Shown in pieces: positions 30,130 through 41,496 of a stretch of 64,000 nt of DNA; within the stretch, counting starts at the first letter, position 1; each line of letters begins with the position of its first letter. The notes under the pieces are model-generated. The model saw nothing but the letters and a program-made list of their open reading frames with translations, searched no databases and was not told the origin of the DNA. The translations under genes were made by a program, and so were the position numbers. The stretch spans positions 10,455,001-10,519,000 of the forward strand of contig NC_092570.1 of NCBI RefSeq assembly GCF_037975245.1, in the 5' to 3' direction. The DNA is from Apostichopus japonicus (taxonomy: Eukaryota; Echinodermata; Holothuroidea; Aspidochirotida; Stichopodidae).

Positions 30130-31345
30130 TCACAATTTTTGCTTGTATATAACGCTTGTATAGAACTCAGATAGAGTAACAAGAATTTACTGGTCTTACA
30201 AATGTCACCGCCGTCACTAGATTTTAAAATGCTAATGACATTGTAGCTGTTATTGCGTGACTGTAGATTAAGGAAATAGTACCCTTTCACCATCTTCAAC
30301 CCAACGGGCCCTGGAGTGGATAATTATACCCTGCAATTTATAATCATATTGATGTGCTGTAGGTTATTTCTGGCCTGAGTAAGATTATTAAAATCAGCAA
30401 CTGAATTGGATAGGAAATAGCAGTGCTCAATACGGGCTATGCCACACTAATAAGCTTGAGCTAATTTTTCCTCCTTTCATTAGCTTTAGTTTGAATAGAA
30501 GTTTTACTAATATAATTTTTCACATACTCCCATAATGTCGTAGGATTTTGACTATTGTGGCTTATAATCACGTCCTCATGCAGGCTGAATGAGGTCTGTG
30601 ATCACCGTGAGATAATTATTATCTGCGTGTACTGAATTATTTAATTTCCAAAACCAGGACCCATTTTCTCCTCAACAATATTCACATCTAATTTAACAAT
30701 GTAGTGGTCTGAGCGCAAGCCTGAGGTAAAATTATTCCTAACCACAGAATGAGTTAAATTTCTGGAGATCAAAAACAAATCGAGTCTACAATGAATGCTA
30801 GAAATATTATTGGAATACCAAGAGAAGCTGTTCTGATGTAGATGTCTTTCACGCCGGATATCGACCGAATATAAGGTGGACATAATTTCAAAACACTTAT
30901 CACTCGAATGGAAATTATATGCGAGGATTCTCCTCAAGTTTGTCCATGTAGAAATTAAACACACAATTGAAATCTCTGCCAATAAATAGACAATCCCAAC
31001 TAAGATCGCGCAACTTTTGAAGAAGTAGTTCAACAATTCAGGGTCGTCAAGACTATATAGAGAGAAGCAAGAAGACTTACTTCTGATTAAAGACAGATTC
31101 AATGATAATTAGACGACCGATATTACAAGCCGGCGTTCTATGGACAATACCATTAAGTTTTGGATGAAAAAAATGTGGCCACCCCATTCATTTTTCCAGT
31201 ACCTTTCACTGCGGTGGGCTCTATTAGTTTCTTGCAAAAAGTTTTTTTTTATTCCTATGTAAGTAAGCAAAGACCTGTCGTCTTTTGCTGCTCTGACAAA
31301 AGCCTCTGGCATGATATAAGAACATATTTTTCAGTCAGCCATGAG
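30130..31345 (-). pseudogene. Decayed LINE ORF2, endonuclease part (L1/Tx1-like)
   Basis: Across shifting frames the minus strand reads SSKRRQVFAYL, FLQETNRAHRSERYWKNEWG (N-terminal AP-endonuclease motifs), then NIGRLIIIESVFNQ, FIGRDFNCVF (from the GGDFN motif), SNNISSIHCRLDLFLISRN, LRSDHYIVKLD (catalytic SDH) and GPGFGN (normally GPGFWK). After it come LNNSVHADNNYLTVITDLI, FLSNSVADFNNLTQARNNL and NVISILKSSDGGDICKTS, the linker between endonuclease and reverse transcriptase. Several frameshifts and stops make it non-functional. The order and wording match L1/Tx1-type LINEs. The similarity fades near 30130; the reverse transcriptase in the same orientation resumes near 26770. Confidence 0.82.
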
Positions 31346-31469
31346 GGAAAGCATAAAACTGTGCTATTCTATAAATAATTACTTTAGGACTAGCCAATAT
31401 TTCTGTGATGAATGATAAGATGGATTAAACTGAGAAAAGAATAATAAATATATAAATAAAAAAAAAGAA

Positions 31470-31545
31470 CAACTCACAAAATACAAACATTTCGGGACAC
31501 AAATCCAGTCCATGATCAACAAGCCTGATGTCCGGGGCTAAATGT
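31470..31545 (-). mobile_element. Second degenerate Penelope-like hairpin core
   Basis: The minus strand shows TTGATCA, a GGAC...GTCC stem (31508-31511 with 31495-31498), then GAAAT (31489-31493). The layout is that of the 58.3-kb motif, with the core drifted from CTGANGA. Confidence 0.3.
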
Positions 31546-32118
31546 AAATATAACTAATAGAAAACAACTCAGAGGTGAAGAAACTAATGAGAACTGTCCA
31601 TAAATGAAGAGAAAATTTTAACTGCCAGCTAGTGTCAATGTAGGAAAGTCTGGGGCAAATCAACCATCGGTAAACGTTGAAAAGGTTTGCCTTCTTTGGT
31701 CCTCTAATATCCGCCAGAAAAACGCAACCTCACCACGTCTTTGTACAACTCATTTACTTTAGGGATCCATATTCTACAAACTATAAAGAAATATTAAAAC
31801 GAATAGTAGCAAATATAATAAGGGAGGATGCGGATGTTGCGACAGTCTAAAAGGATTATCCGAAATATTAAATATTTGTTCAGTTCAGTTAATATATTTC
31901 GCATATACATACAAAAACAGTGCAGTAATGGTATAAACAGGATACGATAAAAAACATTAATGTTTATCAAAGCTAGAAACCCTAAAGCAACTAATAGAAA
32001 ATAACAGAACAAAGTAAGAAAGAAAAACAAAATGTTGAAAACAAATTGACAATAATATCAATCACGGTACTTGGAAGTAAGATAACTCTGGTGATACTTA
32101 AATGAAGCACATGATTTC

Positions 32119-32168
32119 GAATGTCTAATACCAGTTGGGAGATTATTCCCAACTGGTATTAGACATTC
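32119..32168. repeat. Perfect hairpin, 22-bp stem with 6-nt loop
   Basis: Arms 32119-32140 and 32147-32168 (core TCTAATACCAGTTGGGA / TCCCAACTGGTATTAGA) are fully complementary around GATTAT. No gene or transposon end was identified beside it; the purine tract starts about 70 bp downstream. Confidence 0.95.
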
Positions 32169-32238
32169 ATTTATTATTTTATAACAGTAATTGTTAGCAG
32201 AAAATTTCCATGTTTAGAACGTTGTCTAGTGACGGAGA

Positions 32239-32412
32239 TGGAGAGGGAGGAGAAGGGGGAGGAGAAGGGGGAGGAGAAGGAGGAGAAGGAGAAGGAGGAG
32301 AAGGAGGAGAAGGAGGAGAAGGAGGAGAAGGAGAAGAAGGAGGAGAAGGAGGAGAAGGAGGAGAAGGAGGAGAAGGAGGAGAAGAAGAAGGAGGAGAAGA
32401 AGGAGGAAGAGA
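32239..32412 (+). repeat. GGAGAA-rich homopurine tract
   Basis: About 170 bp with only purines on the plus strand, mostly GGAGAA/GGAGAAGGA units. Such mirror-like purine tracts can form triplex (H-) DNA. The long frames (GEGGEGG, EKEEKE, SSFSSF) are compositional. Confidence 0.95.
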
Positions 32413-35400
32413 ATTTATAAAGCAAAAATATTTCTAGCGATAATGAATGAAATCTTATAACAATATTACCCTGGTTAACGATAACCTGCCAACGATTACC
32501 TGCCAAATATAGAGACAATCGTCTCAATCCCTCTACTTGGCATCAGCTTAACAGCGCCCAATAGACAGTTTATCTCACAGGTCCCCATTTATTTTTCCGG
32601 TTATTGACTTTTCACTTGACAAAACTACCAGAAATCGATGAATACAGGATAATACAAAGGAAAAAAACAACATTACTTTTATTTGCAAAAATAAAATAAG
32701 AAATTGATCTACACTATAACAAAACAGTAAATTAATTAGTACTTCCCCACTTATCATTTCACAGAACGACGAACCATGAATCCAAGTTTTCATAAATTTG
32801 ACTTCTGACCATGTACTAAAATCAATTTCAATGCGCTCTAGCGTATCCTTGTAATCAATTTGACTTCCTCATTTTCGTCAATAATTCTCTTATCAAACAC
32901 AAGTCGACACCTTCTATTCCAAACTACTTTTTAACAATACCAAATACAAAGACCAGTCTTTCCCCTGTTAGTCTATGTAATCCAGGATTAGGAAGCCCAC
33001 GTAAAAAGGCATCACAAGTGAGTAAAATATTCATACTAACTACCCTTTCTACGACTTTATATACAAACTGTATGAAATAAATCCATTTATAATCAAGACA
33101 ATAATTAATAATATTTGATACATTAACTTATATCAATTTACACAATATTAATCACCACAAAACTTAGTACTTTTGAGTATTTGCGAACCACGATACCTGT
33201 CTGTCACTCCTCGAATCATGAAATTCTACTTTTCAGACGAGTAAACGCAGTACAAGATGATTTTAGTTGCAAACATAGGTGTTTTACTATATATCCGTAA
33301 GGAAGAGGAAGTGGGTGATAATGACCCGGAAGTGGGTCAGTGGGGATCAAGTTAGGTAGATGGGGAAGTGCATGATTCGAGAAGAGACTGCAGGTAAGAT
33401 TGGATTGAAGTCAATACAGCTTTCTTTAGCATTTCTTATCGCTAAGATTTTCAACACAAAATAATAAAAAAAGACAGAAAATAGTCCAGCCTTTCAATTC
33501 TTGGTTCAGTCTGTTTTAAAAGAAAAGAAAAAAGAACCATGCAGTAGCTTTCAAAAAGTCCTTATACGAACAGGCCTGAAACCAGACCGGAGGCCTCTTT
33601 ACATCGTTGGTGCTCCTCCAACTCAGTATCCCCTATTAAGGGCCTGAATAAAAACCATACTGACTTTGAAAGCTTATTGCGTACCTGACATTTTCTGAAG
33701 CATGATTTAAAATGTTGCAAAATTACAATTAACCTATGAAATACTTTAAGTTTGGCAAACAATACCATTTAAATAAAAAATAAAAAAAATATAACATAAT
33801 AAAATTAGTCACGTCGATAAATTCTCCTTTGTACATAAAGTCGACGTTTTGACATAATTTTTAATGATTATATTGGAAAAAAATAACAATATCTCTCTAT
33901 TGAATTATGATAAACTAAAATGTGTTTGCAACCCTGTAATTAAAAAGCAACCTGAGTCAACAGATAGAATCTCGTTATATCATATTTTTTTAATGGGTTT
34001 TCCACCAAATATATGTTTACAAATAAATCAAGCCAAAAGAGATACATTGTCTTATTTTCAGGAATAAAATCAAACAAATAGTCTGGCTCGTTAGAGTTAT
34101 TAATTATGTGCATGTTGCTTTATTAATATAACAAAGAGAGAATAAAGTGGATATATACAGACAAACACAGGACATAGTATACGAAGATGGCAGGTTTAAT
34201 GTCACGACAGAACAGCGATTTAGGCTACGGCTGAACATATTCTCACCCCCCCCCCCCTCCATCCCCTTAGAGATAGCCCGAAGAGTTGAAGACATCCCCG
34301 AAGATCATGTGTAGTATCTGTTCCCTTTCGAGGGGAATGGTTATACACACCTGACGATGATCACACAGTCACAGTATCGATGCAAGGGGACTGGGGTTGA
34401 GAGCGGATCAGACGTTCGGTAGTTTGGTTTTCGTGCCCAGGTTCTTTCCTGGGTGACTTTTCTTAAAAAAGTATGCCAGGTAATCAATCATGGGAGAATG
34501 ATCGACAGATAGATTTTGATGTAACTTGATAAATCACTGAAGTAATTAAATAATGAATAAGGCATAATTTTAGTCTTGATATGTTATAATACAAAGAAAA
34601 CAGACAACTTTGAGTCCAATAATGTTTCAAGATATGTATCGTTAAATATACTTAATTTCTGGAATATTCGTTTACTAGGCTAACTTGATGGTGACGTCGG
34701 CTCCTCACTGCAGTTCTTATAGTTAATGTTAATCCGTTGTTTTTGAGGTCAACCAGAATATATTCGTTAATCTTCATATAAGCTACAGAGCACCCTTGGA
34801 TGACATTCAACATCATTTGTCTTTAACAAATTCGTAATAAATTATTAAAATGTCATTTGAGACCATAAGATCTTAATTTCTCCCATTGAGTTTTGTACTG
34901 CAACTGAGGAACTACTCTGATGGGCGGTGTAGTAAACTGAAGGTACAGTCACTTTAACTAGTGAACCTCAACTGTTTAAAGGGTCATTCCAACAACAAAA
35001 AATCAAAAAAAAAAATAAGTAAATGTGCTATAGGAATACAACCCTAGCAAGACTGACAGCAGTGGTTGTTAACGGTCCACGGCATAACAAAGTTAATTTT
35101 GTTCCTGAAGTTATCAAAACACAATACGGGGTATTTTTTTGGGAATCTCAAACAAAGTTCTTAAGAATCACCCAGTTTCCGAAACTACCTATCCTGTACG
35201 AGAATTTGTTACAACACTGTGGCTTAGCATGGGACCATATTGACACCGGTATACTTTGGTTTTCTTGCAAAAGTGATACAAATTCTATGTATATTAAAAT
35301 TTTATCTCATGGTCTTGCTGGCTTTTATGTCTCTAGTATTGCAACGAATATAATGCTTGTTTTGGTGTAGGTTGTGTAAATCTTTACCAACACATTTATG

Positions 35401-35636
35401 TCAAACAATGAAATTAATTAGGTACATGAAAACCCTTGTGAACCGCATGACTGTTTGAATGTTTTGCTTGGCTTACCAAAAACTCATTACAATAAAATCC
35501 ATTCTACCTTCAGAGTGACAAGAAAAAAGAACGGCTTTTAAGGAATTCGATGGCGCTAGTTTGAAACAGGGTGTTTTTTAATATAAAATAATTATATGGC
35601 TCTTAAGGGCATCCGTAGATTCACTTTTAGGAGAAT
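32413..35636. other. No supported gene
   Basis: AT-rich. A 115-codon plus-strand frame at 35023-35370 is not low-complexity but is unrecognised. Confidence 0.55.
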
Positions 35637-35945
35637 AGCGCCTCATCAGGCCACGTATTCAGTGGACGGTGGCTGCAAGCATGCCGGTCGCAGAGAGTGT
35701 AACCCCTCTGGCCAAAGGCAAGGATTCACGCACGCCACCTAGTACGCTTCTGGTCGATATGACCGACCCTCTGCGCATTCTCCCGGGTTCTTTTGCGACA
35801 ACAAGGGAGACATGGTACGGGATCCTAGGCCACAAAAAAGCACCATGCCACAGCCAGAGGTATTATCGCCAGAGGCCTGTCTTGAACCCTAGCCACGATT
35901 TACACGACCGACAAGGAATGAGTCTTTCGTCACCCTCTTAACAAC
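35637..35945. other. GC-rich unclassified block
   Basis: About 300 bp clearly richer in G+C than its neighbours (CGCCTCATCAGGCCACG, CTCCCGGGTTCTTTTGCG). A 90-codon frame crosses it, but no domain is recognisable. It may be a SINE body or another repeat. Confidence 0.3.
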
Positions 35946-36047
35946 ATCGGCCATCACATCAGCTAGTAAATTATATGGTTGAATTAATATATCAAGACTT
36001 TCAACGTTGACTGCTGAATGAGAAAAAGAAATTTTAAACGTGTATAA

Positions 36048-36118
36048 CCAACCATTGATGGAGTCGAACTCAGTTCATCAGGTTACCAGTCCACTGCTCT
36101 ACCCTCTGAGCCATTTGG
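36048..36118 (-). repeat. tRNA-Thr(GGT)-like pseudogene or SINE head
   Basis: The minus strand reads as a 71-nt tRNA-like unit: A box TGGCTCAGAGGG, GTAGAGCA D-arm, anticodon loop CTGGTAA (GGT, 36085-36087) and B box GAGTTCGACTCC. The acceptor arms pair in about six of seven positions when wobbles are allowed; the anticodon and T stems are eroded. No CCA-type or clean pol III terminator context was used. Confidence 0.62.
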
Positions 36119-39100
36119 CAAGTTCACTTTTATCGAGCTTAAATTGGTTTTGTTGGTTGGATACGAGCTATTGGGTAACAGTGAATGACACTGCCTTCAA
36201 CGAAATCTCTATTCATCCTGTTTTACTCTCATTAGAACAACGGATCTGAATATCTTTATTAACAAGAAGCTCACGCTTCAATGTCTTTGTTTACATTGCA
36301 GCAAGCAGTAAGAATGTCGTTTCCTTTCAAGACGTAAATGTACAATAGGCTTATGCCCCGATACTATCGATGACTTCGAAGCAAGCAGTAAAAGAAAAAC
36401 GGATTCCGTGAAATCTTCTAATTCACAAAAGGTTGCTTAAGATTATGCTCTTGCTCTAAGTTGTCTCCCTTTACAACTATACTCTATGCAGACAATCATG
36501 AAGTGGGATTAAGCCTCAGATTTCAACAAACAATACCAATCCACATTGCAAGGCCTTTTTGGATGAGAAAGGGACAATACTGATTAAGTCAAACACGTTA
36601 ACTACATGTGACTAATCTTATTTAGGGATCCGATTGGCTGGAAATAGTACAGTAATTCGAAACCCGAAACAAGATTCATAGGGTTTTGAGTTTATGCAAG
36701 TAGATTTGGGAAACACGGGGTTCGGGAATTCGTCAACTACACGACTTTGTTTAGTCCGCAGTGACTTAGTGTGTTTATTGATCCTCTGAAACTGCGGCAT
36801 TTGCGTGTACACCCCCCCCCCCCCTAATGACTGTGTTCCACACACAAACAGAAGTGTGTATTGAGTTTAATACAAAATATTAGAATCATCTTTATAAATA
36901 TCTAATTTTGATCTATTATCAGCCAACTTGATCACGTTGTTTTCAATTGTTGCATTATTTTGAAAGACTGAATGGTAATGAGTAAGGGACGGTGACGGTG
37001 ACGAGGACGGGGTTTGGATGTTTTTTATTGCTTTTATATGTACAGTACATTTTGTCAACACTCTGACATGGTCGACTCTATCAGCAGCTAAAATCTCTAT
37101 ACAACATAAGTTATAGGAGGCAATAGCATCCCTTTCAAGGTCATAGCTACTCTCCCCTTACCGCCGCCCTCCTTCTCATTTCATTTGCCGATACGTTACT
37201 GAACCATGAAAATTGTATCTTAGATCAGATCTCTATAACAAAGAAATAAACGAACGGAATAAAAATTAAGTTTTTTCCTCCTATTTATTTGAAAAGAGGT
37301 ATTTGCGCACCTCTCATAGAGTGTGGGTTTGAAATAATTGACATAATTCATCCAGAACTTTGCTTTAATTTATTATTTGTCTTTCATCCAGAACTCTGTT
37401 TTACTCTGTTCAACAAAATATGTGGTATCATTGAAATAGGCGTGACATGACAAAAATCAGGTTTAAGCATGAAAGGTATAAACGTATAGCTCGGTAATTT
37501 GGATAACCTTATGTACGTAACCATGGTATCGTCTTGTATTAGGATCTGGTATTGTCATTGGGTAACAAGCAAATGTGTCACGCTCGCTTCATACGGTTTG
37601 ACGCAAACATATATTATCATCAAAAACATGCAAAATTGGGTGGGACCATCATATTTAATTATACTATGGGCCAACGGAGACCCCCCCCCCCTAACTAACT
37701 TTAAGTTCATCACCTGACCCAAATTTATTCATGCAACAAGTTTCATATTGAAGAAAAGGAACATCATGTTACAAAGTATTGTTAGTGTTGTAAGTGTCAA
37801 AAGGAAGGAAGAACATGTGAACAATAGAAAGATTCTTTGCATTCCGTTTCAAGTCATGAAGGATTAGAGATTACGTTGATCCTAAGAACTAACCACCATT
37901 CAATTTGGGGATAATATTTGTGAATGCACATGGCAACAGCAGTGTGAATGATGTAATCATGACAATTGTGTTGAAGTTGTCTTTGTTCTTCTGTATGCAT
38001 ATTAAAATCATGTATTCACAGAGGAATGTAATATGCTTAGAAGAAGAAGGAAAAAACGTTGCACGTTGATGAATTTTTATATACAAACCTGCGAATGTAT
38101 TACATTTCAAGGGGAAAATAGACAGAATATGTCAAAAGGAGAGTAAAACTATATGGTATAGCACATCTACCGGGATAATATATACTTCAACCCTACTGAC
38201 TGCTATTCACTTCACCTCACCCTTCACCCTCCCCCAACTTTTGCAACTTTTACAATATAAACTGATGAATTTCACGAACACATTCATGGACCCTCAATTT
38301 CGTGCTTGAAATCATTTCGTTTTCACAATCACTGTTGTTTGAGAAACTAATGTTGCATCACGATGTTATGTACGTTGAACCTTTTTGGTTGTTTGGTTGT
38401 TAATGCTACCAATGTTTCTATAAATATCTGTCTGAAAAGGCCATGTTTCTGCACATCTGACATGCTCATACGTTTAATTGATGTGGCTTCGTAACATCAG
38501 TTCAGTCTTCTGTTAATGCAAGTAATTGTTTTCGGAATTGTAATTACTCAACCAAAGAACATTCTCATAAAACATGGATACCCCCCCCCCCCTCCATGGA
38601 TGATATCCGACACCATTTGCCCTTGAAAATTGTTATTTGTTATTCTTATACTGAATTTTGTTCGTTGAATTTCGGGCTGCTTCTGATGAGCTAAGTAGTC
38701 CAGCCGTTTTGATTGATGAGACTTAAACACGGTTCAGTGGTATGTAATACAGTCCTCGCTGAGAGCAGTACGGAAGAAAATATATTCTCAGTGACGTTTG
38801 TTACAATCAATGAGTTATAGGTATGAGTATTAGGTAAAAATATTTCATATACGTTAAGCGGGTCGACATGCATCAACCACAATTTTTGATAGTCATTTCC
38901 ATTTGTAGTTTTATTTGGCATGAATTATGCTTTCTGTTTCGAGTTTCCGACGGCGAAGACCAATTTCCCGATACTTTCCAATTGCTCAGTCATTTTGTAT
39001 CGCTTTGATTTGCCCTGTGTCAGGAATAGTGGACACTTTATTGAAATTAGATTACTTGACATGTATAATCCATCCCTGCTTCTCTGACTCTATCGTATAC

Positions 39101-40742
39101 TATATATCCTTATATAAAACCCATTGATTATTTTATTTATTACTTTATACACAGTACGCACTGTATGGAATGTGTATTTAGAAGCTCCAAACAGACATCT
39201 TTCACTACTGATATTTAAGGCGATGCGCGCCTGGCACTGTTTCATGTCATGGTCCAGATTTCCTAATTATTGGCTGCTAAGTGTATAGAGGAGGTGAACG
39301 TTACTGAGACATATTTAGGTTGGTGGTTGATTGACGTGTAAATCATTCTCAACGGGGTAACACATGCAAGCTATCGATCACTGTGTTGTAATTTCATCGG
39401 CGTGTGCTCTCCACCGATATATGAAACAAAATCTTCATCTCTGATACAAATGAACAGTGACCTAGCATGCATGGACGCACACAGCATACTCTCCCACTGG
39501 TGGTGGTGATGATGATGTGTGTGGGTGGGGGGGGGGGGATTTCTCTGCTCTGCCGACGATGCGACATTAACTGAATGGTGTTGGAGGTGAGGGTAGATCG
39601 GGAAAGGGGTGAGAAAGAGGGAAAAGCAATCCCTCTCGTGGATATAAAATGCAGTGCGGCGTGCTGTAAAGCCGGATTGCTTAACGGTACTGCAGTTTTC
39701 AACAATTTTAAAGACCCATCGAAGATTACTCAAGATAAGATAGTTATCGTTCGAAGTAAGACATACCTTTTAAAAAATGTTCATCATGTGAAGGTCAACA
39801 AGGATACTAATGAAGGAAAATTGATTCGATCCTCAACTCCATTCACTCGCCTGATATCTTCCCAAAACACCAGTTAGGCCCGTATAGAACCAATTTATGA
39901 TTTATCAGTCCCTTGACTGTATTCCCCTGACCCGCCCTCACACTCACACACACGCGGACACACATACGCCACCATGAATGCAAAGGTTACGATTATCATC
40001 GAAAACAAAAGGACAGTCTTCTGTAAACTTGCAGAATTAAAGCCTGTCTTTCAAGAATCTCTCAAGAGTTTAATATATATTATGTAAATAAGGAGGCGGA
40101 ATACTGATATCAGGCTTCTAGTTGACAGAAAGACCAAACTGAAAGAAGACTAATCTAGTTCAAAGTAAGTCGCAGTTTAAGCTATACAGCTGTTGGAAAA
40201 TGATTCCATGCACAACAGTTCAGGAATCCCTCACATTTTACACAGCATATACTCCATATGATATTGAGTTCACTACCGCTACGGTACTGTACTACAGATA
40301 ATACTGGTAGCCACCAGCCAGAGAGGTTAGATTATAAATAAGGAAGCATATACGCCCATTAAAAGCCCCATTGACTTACACACTAAATCACAAAAGTATA
40401 GTGTCAGTGGTCTCTTTAAGTCTAGAGAGAAGTTCTGACTAGCTAAACGCTACCCATCACTGGAGAGCTGACAAGTTGACCTTTCATGGCACCATACATT
40501 TTCCGTATATTGACCGTGAAGATTGGTGCTATCGGAGCATGAGGTTTTCGTCACTTGGAAACAAACCTCTGCACTCAGTAGTAAATAATGTTCGTACGCT
40601 GTTCCTGGAGGCCTAAAGAGGGAGGGGGGGGGGTGGGTCTGAAATTGCCTCGATTGACGCAATGTTTGTACCACATGTACTTCCATTCATGTTCTTTAAC
40701 GATGATACCTATTTATTCTTCGTTTATCTGCAAATTAGCGAG
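36119..40742. other. No supported gene; several C/G homopolymer runs
   Basis: C-runs at 36812, 37681 and 38581 and a G-run at 39527 punctuate AT-rich DNA. Frames such as 39575-39877 plus (100 aa) are unrecognised. The reversed dispersed-repeat head lies at 39940. Confidence 0.55.
39940..40015 (-). repeat. Reversed fragment of the TTTCGATGATAATCG repeat
   Basis: GCAAAGGTTACGATTATCATC followed by GAAAAC is the reverse complement of the repeat head at 48.66 and 62.73 kb, here beside a CACACTCACACACACGCGG stretch that mirrors the TG run of the other copies. Confidence 0.55.
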
Positions 40743-41496
40743 GCCCGGAAGCGAATATTTTTTTCCCAAACTGAACTGACACTGAAATTATTTCCTCGAT
40801 TCTGATTGGCTCTAAGCGAGCCAATAGGTTTCCGTACGTTTAGGTTATAAGGCTTTATACAACTAGTTAACAAGTCAAAAGACACAGACATATCGTCAAA
40901 TGCCTTGTGTACACTCACTGGCTGGCACACACTCGCTCGCCGTCTTCATGGCCACTGCATACTCGACTAGGCCTATCATGATTCATTGACTGAATACATT
41001 TTGAATTTATGATTATAAAACTATTTTAAAAGTATCGCAACTCCGAATGTACACAAACACCTCGTACATATGTACATCGGCTACATGTATACAATTAAAA
41101 ATGCACTGTGTGTTATTGTGTTATATACTATACACAGTACAACCAGGGAGTTGCTCCTGGTACAACAGGCTACATTACATGTGTTGTGTAGAGCGGAGTC
41201 AAGCGAGTAAACAAACCATCGAGGACTGCCTATAATGGGCGCAGTAGTTGGAAATAGTTGCTTCATTGTGTGTAGAACACTATATACTTTCGTTCATATA
41301 TACCTACAAAAGTTCTGGAAAGTTGCTAATGTGAATATCTTGAATTTGTTCGTGTTGATCATACTGGTATCGACAGAGTATGGAGGGATCAATGTTGAAT
41401 ACTAAAGTATATCACGTGCTCGCTGAGAGCCAATCAGAATCGAGGAAATAATTTCAATGTGTCAGTTCAGTTTGGGAAAAAATATTCGCCGCCCGG
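40743..41496. mobile_element. Foldback-type element with ~78-bp inverted arms
   Basis: Left arm 40743-40821 and right arm 41418-41496 are reverse complements with few differences (CCCAAACTGAACTGACAC, TTATTTCCTCGATTCTGATT, GGCTCTAAGCGAGC). The spacer is about 600 bp without a recognisable gene. It resembles a MITE or foldback element; no target duplication was identified. Confidence 0.68.

Noticed and set aside
32174..32527. SSFSSF and EKEEKE frames
   Set aside because: Compositional product of the homopurine tract.
36048..36118. Functional tRNA-Thr gene
   Set aside because: Anticodon and T stems contain several mismatches; SINE or pseudogene is more likely.
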